A stretch of DNA of 64,000 bases from Curvibacter lanceolatus ATCC 14669 (GTDB lineage Bacteria > Pseudomonadota > Gammaproteobacteria > Burkholderiales > Burkholderiaceae_C). Each line of letters starts with the position of its first letter. Within the stretch, counting starts at the first letter, position 1. The translations under genes were made by a program, and so were the position numbers. The DNA is taken from NCBI RefSeq assembly GCF_000381265.1, contig NZ_KB906253.1, positions 124,001-188,000 of the forward strand. Reading direction: 5' to 3'. This document shows, piece by piece, positions 42,052-50,629 of the stretch. The notes beneath the pieces are model-generated. The model was not told the origin of the DNA and made no database searches. It worked only from the letters and a program-made list of their open reading frames with translations.

Positions 42052-44246
42052 CAGTGTTGCTCCCAGCGTTGTTCGTAATGGGCGAAATCCGCCTTCGCGT
42101 CGGGCAGCTTGTAGCGGCCGATGCGGTTGTTGGAAATGCCGCCCAGGTAGAGGTAGCCCCGGTGCTCGCGCATCGAGGTGATCATGGGGTGGTTCTCGCC
42201 ACCCAGGTCCCACAGGGTTTCAAGCACCTCGCCGCGCTCGCTGAACTTGAGCACGCAGCCGGTGTTGATGTTGGGGAACAGCCATTCGTCCACCGGCACC
42301 CGCTTGGCCATGCGGCGCCTGAAGCCCGGCATGCGCATGGCCAGGTCGTAGGCCGGCGCCCGCATGCCCACCAGGGCCATCCAGTAGTGGCCGTCCGAAG
42401 CCAGGTTGATGTTGTCGGGGTAGCCCGGCAGGTTGTCCAGCACCACCTCGACCTGGCCCTGGCGCGGCCCGTCAAACCAGTAGCGCTTGACGCAGCAGCC
42501 CCAGGTTTCGGCAAACAGGATGGACTGGCCGTCGCTGGCCACGCTGATGCCGTTGGGAAACTTCAGCCTGCGCAACAGGGTGCGGGTGCTGCCGTCACGT
42601 GGGTCGTGGCACACGATGCGGCCATTGCCGCGGGCCTCCAGCCCGTCCACCGGCCACTCGTGCATTTCATAGCGGGTGGTGGCCTCGCTGAAGAAGATGC
42701 GGCCGTCGGGGGCGATGTCCAGGTCGTCGGCCAGGCGCAGGCGGCTGTCGTCGTTGATCGAGGCCCAGCTGCGGTTGGTTTCATCGGTCACGCAGTGCAC
42801 CTCGCGCTGTGGCGTCACCTTGTACAGGCCCATGCCGCCCACACAGACCAGCAGGTTCCAGTCGCGGTCAAACGCCATGCCCAGGGGCTGGCCGCCAATG
42901 TGGGCAAAGACCTCCATCTCCTGGTAGTCGGGCGCCTTGAACCGGATGATGTCGCCATGGCGCGAGCCCGCATACAGGTGGTTGTCGCGGTCCAGGATCA
43001 CGTCCTCGGGCGCCTCGATGCGGCCCAGGCCGATCAGCTCCACATCGCGCAGCTTGTTGTTCACGGCCCAGGCGCTGTGTGCCTGGGCACTGCAGTCGGG
43101 CGCGGCGGGCAGGCGCAGGTAGGTGGGGCTCACGTACACCTTGCTGATGATGCGGTGGCGGTTCTTGAGCCAGCGCACATCGATGGCGGCCGCTGCGATC
43201 AGGATGCCGGCCAGCACCATGCGCGTCACGCCGCCAGGGGCCGACAGCGAGGTCAGACCGTTGGTGATCAGCAGCACCACCAGGGTGCCCACCAGCGCCT
43301 TGGTCACCGAGCCGCGGCCGCCCCCCAGGCTGATGCCGCCCAGCACGGCCGCGGTCAGCACCAGCACCTCCATGCCCACGCCGATGTCGGCGCCCGCCGT
43401 GGCCAGCCGTGACGCGAAGAAGCAGCCCCCCACGGCCGTCAGCACGCCGCTGCCCACATAGCTCAAGGCCACGGTGCGGCGCACGGCGATGCCGCAGTTG
43501 TAGGCCGAGCGGCGCGAGCCGCCGATGGCCATCACATGCCAGCCCCAGCGCAGCCGGGTCAGCATCAGGTGGCCTGCGATGGCCACCACGGCGTAGACCC
43601 AGGCCACGGAGGGGATCTCCAGAAACGTGCCGCCGCCCAGAAAATCCCACCAGGCCGAGTCGGGCAGGTTGCCCGCGATCTCGGTGGAATAGCGCAGGCT
43701 CAGGATCTCGTACAGCGAGCGGAAGATGATCAGCGTGATCAAGGTGGTCAGGAAGGCGCGCAGCCGCAGATAGCCGATCAGCACCCCGTTGATGCCCCCG
43801 AGCAGCGCCCCGGTGACCAGGGTGCCCAGCACCGCGGCTGGCACCGGCCACTTGAGCACGTGCATCATCATCAGCGCACTGAAATTGGTCAGCGCAAAGA
43901 TCGACCCCACCGATAGGTCGATGCCCCCCACGATCATCACCAGGGCCAGGCCCAGCACCACGAAGCCCACCTCGCCGGCCTGCCGCAAGGTGTCGGCCAG
44001 CACGGCCATGCTGTAGAAGTTGGGCAGCAACTGGCCCGAGGCGATCAGCACCGCCAGCAGCAGGATCACCGGGATGGCGGTCTCGGTCCAGCGCTTGGAC
44101 AGGATCTCGCCCACCCAGTGGTCGGGCCAATAGCGGTAGCGCAGGCGGGTCAGTGTCTCGGACCACGTTGGCGCGTCCGGGCCCTGGCGCGGCGGCGCGC
44201 CCGCCTGCAACAGAGGTGGCAAGGTGGTGCTTGAAGGGTCACTCAT
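42051..44246 (-). CDS. RbsC-like permease fused to SMP-30/gluconolactonase domain
   Basis: This 731-residue fusion has residues about 50-350 as a CUT2 permease with eight or more membrane segments and family motifs (VMIVGGIDLSVGSIFAL, LVTGALLGGINGVLIGYLRL, LTAAVLGGISLGGGRGSV). From about residue 355 the protein becomes a soluble SMP-30-like propeller (IEAPEDVILDRDNHLYAGSRHGDIIRF, LADDLDIAPDGRIFFSEATTRY, FPNGISVASDGQSILFAETWG, LPGYPDNINLASDGHYWMALVG). RbsC C termini are cytosolic, so the propeller should face the cytoplasm. A second permease and a second propeller protein are in the same operon. Confidence 0.88.
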   Translation of the reverse strand: MSDPSSTTLPPLLQAGAPPRQGPDAPTWSETLTRLRYRYWPDHWVGEILSKRWTETAIPVILLLAVLIASGQLLPNFYSMAVLADTLRQAGEVGFVVLGLALVMIVGGIDLSVGSIFALTNFSALMMMHVLKWPVPAAVLGTLVTGALLGGINGVLIGYLRLRAFLTTLITLIIFRSLYEILSLRYSTEIAGNLPDSAWWDFLGGGTFLEIPSVAWVYAVVAIAGHLMLTRLRWGWHVMAIGGSRRSAYNCGIAVRRTVALSYVGSGVLTAVGGCFFASRLATAGADIGVGMEVLVLTAAVLGGISLGGGRGSVTKALVGTLVVLLITNGLTSLSAPGGVTRMVLAGILIAAAAIDVRWLKNRHRIISKVYVSPTYLRLPAAPDCSAQAHSAWAVNNKLRDVELIGLGRIEAPEDVILDRDNHLYAGSRHGDIIRFKAPDYQEMEVFAHIGGQPLGMAFDRDWNLLVCVGGMGLYKVTPQREVHCVTDETNRSWASINDDSRLRLADDLDIAPDGRIFFSEATTRYEMHEWPVDGLEARGNGRIVCHDPRDGSTRTLLRRLKFPNGISVASDGQSILFAETWGCCVKRYWFDGPRQGQVEVVLDNLPGYPDNINLASDGHYWMALVGMRAPAYDLAMRMPGFRRRMAKRVPVDEWLFPNINTGCVLKFSERGEVLETLWDLGGENHPMITSMREHRGYLYLGGISNNRIGRYKLPDAKADFAHYEQRWEQH

Positions 44247-44397
44247 GGCAGGTTTCCATCCATCGGTGAAGCGCCCCTGGCACAGGGGCAGGCCGGACGC
44301 CGGCGTTGGGGGGGCCGGCCCAGCGGCCCCTGGGGGTGCTGAGGCACGGTTGATGCGCGCGCAGCCGCACAGCCGCGCAGGCGGCTTGGGGCTTGGC

Positions 44398-45411
44398 TTA
44401 CTTGGCGGCCAGCTTCCAGCAGGTACCGTCGGTGCCGGCGTTTTCTTTGGTGATCGGGATCAGCGTGGTGTAGATGTTCTGCCGCGCCTGGCCCGCCTTG
44501 AGGCCGTTTTGCACCAGCCACTTGATCATGGCCGCCATGTTGCTGGCCTGTGTGGGCACGTCGTAGCTGATGTCGTAGTCAAAGCCACCGCTCTTGACCA
44601 TGTCGCACGCACCCTTTTGCTCGCCGCCGCCCGAGGTGGCGAGGTACACCTTGCCCGTCAGGCCGGCCTCCTTGATGGCTGCGGCGGTGCCGATGTCCAT
44701 GCCGTCCCAGAAGCCCACGATGCCGCACAGATCGGGGTGCTGTTTGAGCACGGTCTGGGTCAGGGCCTTGGCCTTGGCGGCGTCCCAGTCGGCGGCCTGG
44801 TTGGAGACCACTTTCACGGCCGGGTTCTTGGCCAGCACGTTCTCCACGCCCTTGAGGGTGTAGGCGCTGGCGGCCGCCGTGGGGGCGCCCTGCACGATGG
44901 CGATCTTGTTCGACTTGCCCTTGCAGGCCTCGACCACCGCGCTGGTGGTGCGCTCGCCGATGTCCACCCAGTCGGCCCCGACGAACACGGTCGACGGCTG
45001 CGCCGAACGCATGTTGATCTGCACCACGTAGATGCCCTCGTCCTCGGCCTTCTTGATCAGCTTGGCATAGGTCTGCACATCGGGGTTGTGGATCACGATG
45101 GCGGCCGGCTTCTCGGCGATCAGCGACGTGAAGGCCTGGGCGCCGGCATTGGTGTTCCAGTTCGGGTCGCGCGCCACCACCTTCATGCCCGAGGGCTCGA
45201 GCTCTTTCTTCAGGCCCTGGTACCAGCCCTGGGCCAGGTCAAAGCCCATGGCCACCGGGATGTAGCCCACGGTCTTGCCCGCCAGCGCCTTCTTGTAGCC
45301 GTCTCGAAACGGCTCGTCCAGCCCTTTGCTCTGGGCCAGCGCGCTGCCGGCCAGGCCCAGGGCCAGCGCCAGACCGGTGAGGGTTGTCATCCACTTTCCT
45401 GTGTTTTGCAT
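44398..45411 (-). CDS. Sugar ABC substrate-binding protein (RbsB-like)
   Basis: This 337-residue periplasmic binding protein has a Sec leader (WMTTLTGLALALGLAGSALAQS) and a type I sugar-binding fold (TVGYIPVAMGFDLAQGWYQGLKKELEPSGMKVVARDPNWNTNAGAQAFTSLIAEKPAAIVIHNPD, then GIVGFWDGMDIGTAAAIKEAGLTGKVYLATSGG). Two Cys pairs are possible in the mature part. It lies between the two permease genes and is the receptor for the ATPase/permease set. The ligand is not predictable by eye. Confidence 0.9.
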   Translation of the reverse strand: MQNTGKWMTTLTGLALALGLAGSALAQSKGLDEPFRDGYKKALAGKTVGYIPVAMGFDLAQGWYQGLKKELEPSGMKVVARDPNWNTNAGAQAFTSLIAEKPAAIVIHNPDVQTYAKLIKKAEDEGIYVVQINMRSAQPSTVFVGADWVDIGERTTSAVVEACKGKSNKIAIVQGAPTAAASAYTLKGVENVLAKNPAVKVVSNQAADWDAAKAKALTQTVLKQHPDLCGIVGFWDGMDIGTAAAIKEAGLTGKVYLATSGGGEQKGACDMVKSGGFDYDISYDVPTQASNMAAMIKWLVQNGLKAGQARQNIYTTLIPITKENAGTDGTCWKLAAK

Positions 45412-45493
45412 GCTTGTCTCCTTGCTTGTTTGAGGATCAAAAGCGCCTGAGGCCGGGCGTGCGGCGTACCGAAAACGGAAGGGGTGGGGGGCT

Positions 45494-46471
45494 CTAGATG
45501 TCGCCCTGCTGGGCCGTCTCTTCGTTGCGCGGGTTGAGCACCGAGTCGATCAGAATCGCGGCCAGCAGCACCAGGCCCTTGATGATGTTCTGCACCGAGT
45601 ACGAGATGTCCATGATGGTCATGCCATTGAGCATGGTGCCGATCAGCAGCGTGCCGATCACCACATTGGCCACCCCGCCGCGCCCGCCCGACAGGCCGAT
45701 GCCGCCCAGCACCACCACCAGCACCACGTCATAGACCATGGTCGAGTTGTAGATGCGGGTGGGCATGCTGTTGACGGAGGCCGCCATCACCAGGCCTGCA
45801 AACAGCCCGATCAAGGCCGCCAGAACGTACTCGAAGACGATCACCGGTCGCGTGGGCAGGCCGGTGGCGCGGGCACTGAAGGGGTTGTCGCCAATCGCGT
45901 AGATGAACGCGCCGGCGCGCACCTTGCGCAGCAGCAAGGCCATCAGGGCCGAGGCCAGCGCAAACATGATCACGGGCATGGGAATGCCGCCGAGCGAGCC
46001 GCGCCCGATGCCGGCCACGGCATCCAGCGCCGCGGGCCACTGCACCACCTCGAGCTGGAAGATGGCCGCCTGGCCCAGACCGGCCAGAAACAGGCCCGAA
46101 GCCAGAGTGGTGAACAGCGAGGGCACCTCGGCATAGGCAATCAGCCAGCCATTGACCAGGCCAAAGGCCAGCGACAGGCCCAGCGCCATCAGCCCGGCCG
46201 AGGCCATCGACTGCCCGTTGGCCACCAGCTGCAGCATCAGGCCCGCGGGCACGGCCAGCGCGGCAATCATCGAGATGTCGATGCCGCGGCCGATGACCAC
46301 CACCGCCATGCCCAGCCCCAGGATGCCGAGGATGGCCACGTTCTGCAGCAGTGTGAGCAGGTTGTCGAGGTTGGAGAAGCCGGGCAGCAGCACCGTGAAG
46401 CCCAGGAACATCACGATGAACAGGGCAAACACGATGGTCTGCTGGGTGGCACGCAGCTTGGGGAGGGTCAT
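45494..46471 (-). CDS. CUT2-type sugar ABC permease (RbsC-like)
   Basis: This 325-residue inner-membrane permease has about eight to nine segments and the motifs LGMAVVVIGRGIDISMIAALAVPAGLMLQLVANG, LAFGLVNGWLIAYAEVPSLFTTLASGLFLAGLG and VVLGGIGLSGGRGGVANVVIGTLLIGTMLNGM. It is the unfused partner of the permease-SMP-30 protein. The ATG lies 15 nt after the TetR-ligase stop, so the whole set reads as one operon. Confidence 0.9.
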   Translation of the reverse strand: MTLPKLRATQQTIVFALFIVMFLGFTVLLPGFSNLDNLLTLLQNVAILGILGLGMAVVVIGRGIDISMIAALAVPAGLMLQLVANGQSMASAGLMALGLSLAFGLVNGWLIAYAEVPSLFTTLASGLFLAGLGQAAIFQLEVVQWPAALDAVAGIGRGSLGGIPMPVIMFALASALMALLLRKVRAGAFIYAIGDNPFSARATGLPTRPVIVFEYVLAALIGLFAGLVMAASVNSMPTRIYNSTMVYDVVLVVVLGGIGLSGGRGGVANVVIGTLLIGTMLNGMTIMDISYSVQNIIKGLVLLAAILIDSVLNPRNEETAQQGDI

Positions 46472-46486
46472 GGTGGGCTCCTAGGG

Positions 46487-48787
46487 TCAGGTCAGGGCGG
46501 CATTGAGCGAGCGGCGCAGCTCCCGCTTGACGAGCTTGCCGTTGAGGTTGCGTGGCAAGGGCTCGGTGTCGATGGTCCAGGTCTCGGGCACGGCGTAGTC
46601 GGCCATGCGTTCGGCGCAGAAGGCCTGCAGCACCGGGGCCTGGGTGTCGTCGCCCAGCGCCCGCACGGTGACGAAGGCATGCACGCGTTCGCCCAGCACG
46701 GCGCAGGGCACGCCGACCAGCGCCACCTCGATGACCTGCGGATGCTCGGCCAGCACGTTCTCCACCGCGGCGCAGTACACCTTGTAGCCCCCGCGGTTGA
46801 TGATGTCCTTCTTGCGGTCGAGGATGCGCAGATAGCCTTCGGCGTCCAGGCTGCCGATGTCGCCTGAGCGCCAGAAGCCCCCCCGGAACTCGTTGGCGGT
46901 GGCCGCCTCGTTGCGCCAGTAGCCCGGCACCACCATCGGCCCGGCGATCCAGATCTCGCCCACGCTGCCGCGCGGCAACTCGCGGCCATCGTCGTCGACG
47001 ATGCACACCTCGCCACAGGGCACGGCCTGGCCCACGCTGTCGCGGTGGTGGTCGGTCTGGCCGGGCGGCATGATCGTGGCGGGTGAGCAGGTCTCGGTGG
47101 CGCCATAGGCGTTCATCAGCGTCAGGCCCGGCAGGCGCTGGGCCAGCGCATCGATGGTGGCGGTCGACATCGAGGCACCGCCAAAGGCCCCGATGCGCCA
47201 GTGCCCCAGGTCGTGCGTGTGCAGATCGGGCAGCAGCAGGCACAGGTTGTACATGGCCGGCACCATGATGGTGTGGGTGATGCGCTCGGCCTCTGCCAGG
47301 CGCAAGAACTCGCCGGCCTTGAAAGGGGGCATCAGCACCAGGCAGCCAGCGCAGTGCAGCATGGTGTAGAGCTGGGCCACCAGGCCCGTGACGTGGCTCA
47401 GAGGCACCGCCACCAGCGTGCGCTCCTGGGGCCCCAAGGCCATCACCTGCGCAAAGTGCATCACCGAATGGATGATGTTGAGCTGGCAGATCATCGCCCC
47501 CTTGGGCTTGCCGGTGGTGCCCGAGGTGTAGAGCAGCACGGCCAGTTCGTCTTCGGGCACGGCATGGGGCTGGGCCATGGCCTCGCCTTGCAGCAGGCCC
47601 GACAGGGCGCTGAAACCGGCCACGGCCTGGCTGCCGCACACCAGCCGCCAGCGCAAGCCTGGGGATGGGGCATCGTGCGGAAACCATTCCACCAGCTCGG
47701 GCGCGCACACCACGGCCACGGCCTCGGAATCGGCCAGGGCATGGGCCAGTTCCAGCCCCCGGGCCCGGTCGCTGATGGGCACCAGCACGGCACCCATCCA
47801 GGCGCAGGCCAGGGCCAACAGCACGAACTCAGGCCGGTTCGCCATGTGCAAGGCCACCCGGTCACCGGGCTGAACGCCCAGCCGGGCCAGACCGGCGGCG
47901 TATCGGGCCGCCGTGTGTTGCAGCTCACGCCAGCTCAGCCGCAGCTCGCCTGACACCAGCGCCGGTGCGTCGGGGTGGGTCTGGGCGGCTTTCAGCATCA
48001 TGTGGGCCAGGCTGGCCGGACGATCGCTGTAGCAGCGCAGCACCCGGTTCTGGAAATGGGTTTCGCGACGCGTCAGGGGCATGCTGTCTCCAGTCTGGGC
48101 GGGGTGGGCCTGGGTTGCAGTGGGCGCGCTCAGGACGCCACGCAACAACATCTCCAGGCAGTGGTCCACGGCGTGGCGCAAGGCCTCGGCGCTGTGCTGG
48201 CTGGGCCGGTACCAGCGACCGATGCCGCTCAGGGCGCCGACCACGGTGAAGGAGGCCACGGCGGCATCGCCGGTGACGATCCAGCCGGCCAGCATGCCCT
48301 CGTCGATCAGGGCCCGGAAATCGGCGTCCACCTGGCGCTTGAGGCGGCGCAGCTCGCGGCGCCGCTCTTCGGGCAGGGTGTCTTCGCCCAGGCGGATCAC
48401 GCATTGGCCGAAATCACCCGTCACCACGCTGGCGTACAAGGCCATGGCGGCGCGCAGGCGCTCGCGCCCGCTCAGGCCCTGGCCCTGCAGCTGGGCCAGG
48501 CCGGTGTGAAACTCGGCCAGGCCCCGTTCCACGCAGTCGAAAAGAATCTGTTCCTTGTTGTCGACGTAGTAGTACAGCGTGGGCTTGGACACCCCCAGGC
48601 TGCGCGCAATGTCGTCCAGCGAGGTGTGCTGGAAGCCGTTTTTGGTGAACAGCCGGGCGGCGGCCAGCAGCACGGCTTCCTTCTTGGCCTGACGCGCGGG
48701 TTCGCGTTCATGGCGGGTGGCCCAGGGCGAGCCCGCGGGCTCGGGCGACTTGCCGCTCGGGGCGCTTGCAGCAACAGTTTTAGGCAC
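46487..48787 (-). CDS. TetR regulator fused to class I acyl-CoA ligase
   Basis: This is one 766-codon frame. Residues about 35-215 are a TetR regulator (AAARLFTKNGFQHTSLDDIARSLGVSKPTLYYYVDNKEQIL). Residues 236-766 are an adenylate-forming ligase with LLYTSGTTGKPKGA, NAYGATETCSPATI, RSGDIGSLDAEGYLRILDRKKDIINRGGYKVY and catalytic Lys in PRNLNGKLVKRELR. The start is GTG 48787. At the junction GGAGAC precedes an ATG (complement of 48080-48082, Met236, MPLTRRETHF), where a free-standing ligase would start, so a separate ligase could also be made. It heads the sugar-type ABC operon. The acyl substrate is unknown. Confidence 0.88.
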   Translation of the reverse strand: MPKTVAASAPSGKSPEPAGSPWATRHEREPARQAKKEAVLLAAARLFTKNGFQHTSLDDIARSLGVSKPTLYYYVDNKEQILFDCVERGLAEFHTGLAQLQGQGLSGRERLRAAMALYASVVTGDFGQCVIRLGEDTLPEERRRELRRLKRQVDADFRALIDEGMLAGWIVTGDAAVASFTVVGALSGIGRWYRPSQHSAEALRHAVDHCLEMLLRGVLSAPTATQAHPAQTGDSMPLTRRETHFQNRVLRCYSDRPASLAHMMLKAAQTHPDAPALVSGELRLSWRELQHTAARYAAGLARLGVQPGDRVALHMANRPEFVLLALACAWMGAVLVPISDRARGLELAHALADSEAVAVVCAPELVEWFPHDAPSPGLRWRLVCGSQAVAGFSALSGLLQGEAMAQPHAVPEDELAVLLYTSGTTGKPKGAMICQLNIIHSVMHFAQVMALGPQERTLVAVPLSHVTGLVAQLYTMLHCAGCLVLMPPFKAGEFLRLAEAERITHTIMVPAMYNLCLLLPDLHTHDLGHWRIGAFGGASMSTATIDALAQRLPGLTLMNAYGATETCSPATIMPPGQTDHHRDSVGQAVPCGEVCIVDDDGRELPRGSVGEIWIAGPMVVPGYWRNEAATANEFRGGFWRSGDIGSLDAEGYLRILDRKKDIINRGGYKVYCAAVENVLAEHPQVIEVALVGVPCAVLGERVHAFVTVRALGDDTQAPVLQAFCAERMADYAVPETWTIDTEPLPRNLNGKLVKRELRRSLNAALT

Positions 48788-48822
48788 GGGTACCGACCTT
48801 TCCTGGCTTCATCGAGATCAGG

Positions 48823-48836
48823 TTACCGGCGGGTAA
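48823..48836. promoter_or_regulatory. TetR operator candidate
   Basis: TTACC-GGCG-GGTAA is an inverted repeat 36 nt upstream of the GTG start of the TetR-ligase gene. TTAC(C)-N4-(G)GTAA dyads are a common TetR-family site, so autoregulation of the operon is likely. Confidence 0.6.
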
Positions 48837-49068
48837 GCTTGTCGACTGGCGGAAAGATAGACCTCCTGAAAGGCTTTTCAGCTAAGGAAAACCCTTTGAT
48901 GCAAAGCACCATCTGTCGGATGCGTGACACCCAGTTCGGGCTTGTTGCCCTCGGTTTGCAGCCAGGCCTGCTCTGGGTCGGACCTCTTCAGGTGGCTGGC
49001 TGGGGGCTGCGGACCTGGCTCGGGCAGGACGGCGTTTGAAACAGACCTGACCCCGGCCTGTGACAAGC

Positions 49069-49112
49069 AAAAAAGCCCCCGGGCCCATGCCAGAAAGCAC
49101 AGACCCGGGGGC
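49069..49112 (-). terminator. Rho-independent terminator of the 49134-50343 gene pair
   Basis: On the minus strand GCCCCCGGG pairs perfectly with CCCGGGGGC (9-bp arms, 49075-49083 and 49104-49112) and is followed directly by TTTTTT. It lies 22 nt after the stop of the gene ending at 49134. Confidence 0.85.
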
Positions 49113-49133
49113 GGGGGGGGCGGGGCGTTCAGT

Positions 49134-50117
49134 TCAGTGCACGCGCACGCTCACCATGGTCTGGTTCAGCAGTTGGTAGGCGATTTCGCCAAAGGTGATG
49201 GGGCCGGCCATGCCGCCGATGGCCTTGCCTTCGAGCTCGCCGAACACAAAGTTCAGGATGCAGTTGCACGACAGGGCCAGGCCGTCCGTGCTCTGGTCCG
49301 CCAGGCGAGCGCGGAAGGCCGCAGCGTAGTCACCCACGGGCTTGGCAAAGTGGTAATCCACCCCAGGGAAGACCGGTGCATACAGCACCACCTTGCCGCC
49401 CGCCTCGCCCACGCTTTGCAGCGAGGCGTTGACGTGGGCGCCTGCGAAGTCACCCACCAGAGGCAACTGACCATTTTCCAGGCCGCGCTCGCGCACATAG
49501 GTGGCGAAATTGGTCGGTTGGCCATTCACCAGGCACTGGTCCACTTCGAAGGCGGTTTGCTCAAACTGCAGCAGGTCGCCCGTGCCGGGTTCGAACAGGT
49601 TGACGATCTCGATCGAGGCCAGCTTGTCGGCGGGCAGCTTGACATAGGCCACCACGGCGCGGTCTTCGTACTTGGTGGCGGTGCGGCCGTCGTAGACCTT
49701 GGGGTTGACGGTGCCAAGTTGTGACAGATGCACACCCGCGATCCAGCCCACGGTGGGTTTGAGGAAGGCGTCTTCGAAGTTGGCGGCGTCCGCGGCGAAC
49801 TTCTGATGTGAGCTGCTACCGGCCGGGATGATGGTCACTGCAAAGCCGTTGTCGGGGCCGTTGCGGCTGATGTCACCCAGGGCCTCGGGGCCGTAGCTGG
49901 CAAAACTCACTTCGCCGGCGGGCGACAGGTCGGTGGCAAACACCTGGCCGTCTTGCACCACGACGCCACCGGAGGGCACCATGAAGTAGGGGATGGTGCC
50001 GCCAATCCAGTTGCCTGCAGGCAATTGGTCCAGCGCGGATTCAGGGCCGGCCAGGCTCAGTGGAGTGCCTTGGCGAATCAGCTCGGCCGCAGCCTGCACA
50101 GAGATCAGTTGGTTCAT
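49134..50117 (-). CDS. Conserved uncharacterised protein (possibly DUF6976)
   Basis: This 327-residue soluble-looking protein has no leader, membrane segment or catalytic motif I recognise. Features include IRQGTPLSLAGPESALDQLPAGNWIGGTIPYFMVPSGGVVVQDGQVFATDL near the start and LSCNCILNFVFGELEGKAIGGMAGPITFGEIAYQLLNQTMV near the end. The C-terminal CNCILNF...GPITFGEIA resembles the end of FIST-type sensory domains. I believe it belongs to a family now labelled DUF6976, but cannot check. It follows a 71-codon gene after 10 nt and ends in a strong terminator, so the two make a compact operon. Confidence 0.7.
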   Translation of the reverse strand: MNQLISVQAAAELIRQGTPLSLAGPESALDQLPAGNWIGGTIPYFMVPSGGVVVQDGQVFATDLSPAGEVSFASYGPEALGDISRNGPDNGFAVTIIPAGSSSHQKFAADAANFEDAFLKPTVGWIAGVHLSQLGTVNPKVYDGRTATKYEDRAVVAYVKLPADKLASIEIVNLFEPGTGDLLQFEQTAFEVDQCLVNGQPTNFATYVRERGLENGQLPLVGDFAGAHVNASLQSVGEAGGKVVLYAPVFPGVDYHFAKPVGDYAAAFRARLADQSTDGLALSCNCILNFVFGELEGKAIGGMAGPITFGEIAYQLLNQTMVSVRVH

Positions 50118-50127
50118 GGTTCGGTCC

Positions 50128-50343
50128 TCAGAGGGTGGTCAGTTGGGCGACTTCGGTCGGGAGAATGCGCTCCCACTTGGTGAAGAAGGCATGCAACTCG
50201 GCGGCCCGTGCGGGCAGCGGATCGGTGCTGCGTTCGATGCGTTTGGCCAGCAATTGGGTGCCCAGGTGCTGCGTGCGGATTTTGCTGAGTCCGCCTGCTG
50301 CAAGCTTTTGCCAGCAGGGATGGTTGAGAGCCGGAATGGCCAT
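50128..50343 (-). CDS. Small hypothetical protein, 71 residues
   Basis: The ATG is complementary to 50341-50343 (MAIPALNHPCWQKLAAGGLSKIRTQHLGTQLLAKRIERS). The protein is helical-looking and basic, with one Cys and no membrane segment. It lies 10 nt upstream of the uncharacterised 327-residue gene and probably works with it. The AT-rich leader upstream likely holds the promoter. I do not recognise the family. Confidence 0.6.
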   Translation of the reverse strand: MAIPALNHPCWQKLAAGGLSKIRTQHLGTQLLAKRIERSTDPLPARAAELHAFFTKWERILPTEVAQLTTL

Positions 50344-50629
50344 GTTGTGCTCCAGAGTTGTTCTGACGACCGTAAATATCAATTGATTCGCCGTCTGAGT
50401 GTCAATTGTATCTTTATGATCATTAAAAAAACAATAAGCAACAATTTATAACCCGTATTAATGATTTATTTGTTAGCTCGGTCCTTGACAAAACTCAATG
50501 ACAAATCGTCGCGAAATGGCTTGTGGCAGTCCGGCAAGTCTTCTTGCGCTGAGTCATGGTTTCGCCTTGCAGCGGCCCTAGAGTGGGGAGGCGCGCCCTT
50601 GCGCGCACCCTATCTTCAGGAGCCAGCCC
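50344..50629. promoter_or_regulatory. AT-rich divergent promoter region
   Basis: This 286-nt gap separates the small-protein operon from the alcohol dehydrogenase gene. The stretch 50375-50480 is far richer in A and T than anything nearby, consistent with divergent promoters. A GCGCGC-CCTT-GCGCGC hairpin (50591-50606) lies in the dehydrogenase leader, followed by AGGAG. Confidence 0.45.

Larger units (their letters stand above)
48788..49133. other. 346-nt intergenic region
   Basis: It contains the TetR operator candidate (48823-48836) and the terminator of the converging-side genes (49069-49112). No gene is seen in the remainder. Confidence 0.5.

Noticed and set aside
39383-48787. Interpretation of the ABC operon as a ribose or galactose system
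   Set aside because: No sugar kinase, mutarotase or isomerase is linked. The ligase and propeller genes point to a different ligand.
50510-50560. Possible sigma-54 promoter (TGGCA ... TTGC) before the alcohol dehydrogenase
   Set aside because: The GG-to-GC spacing does not fit the -24/-12 rule.
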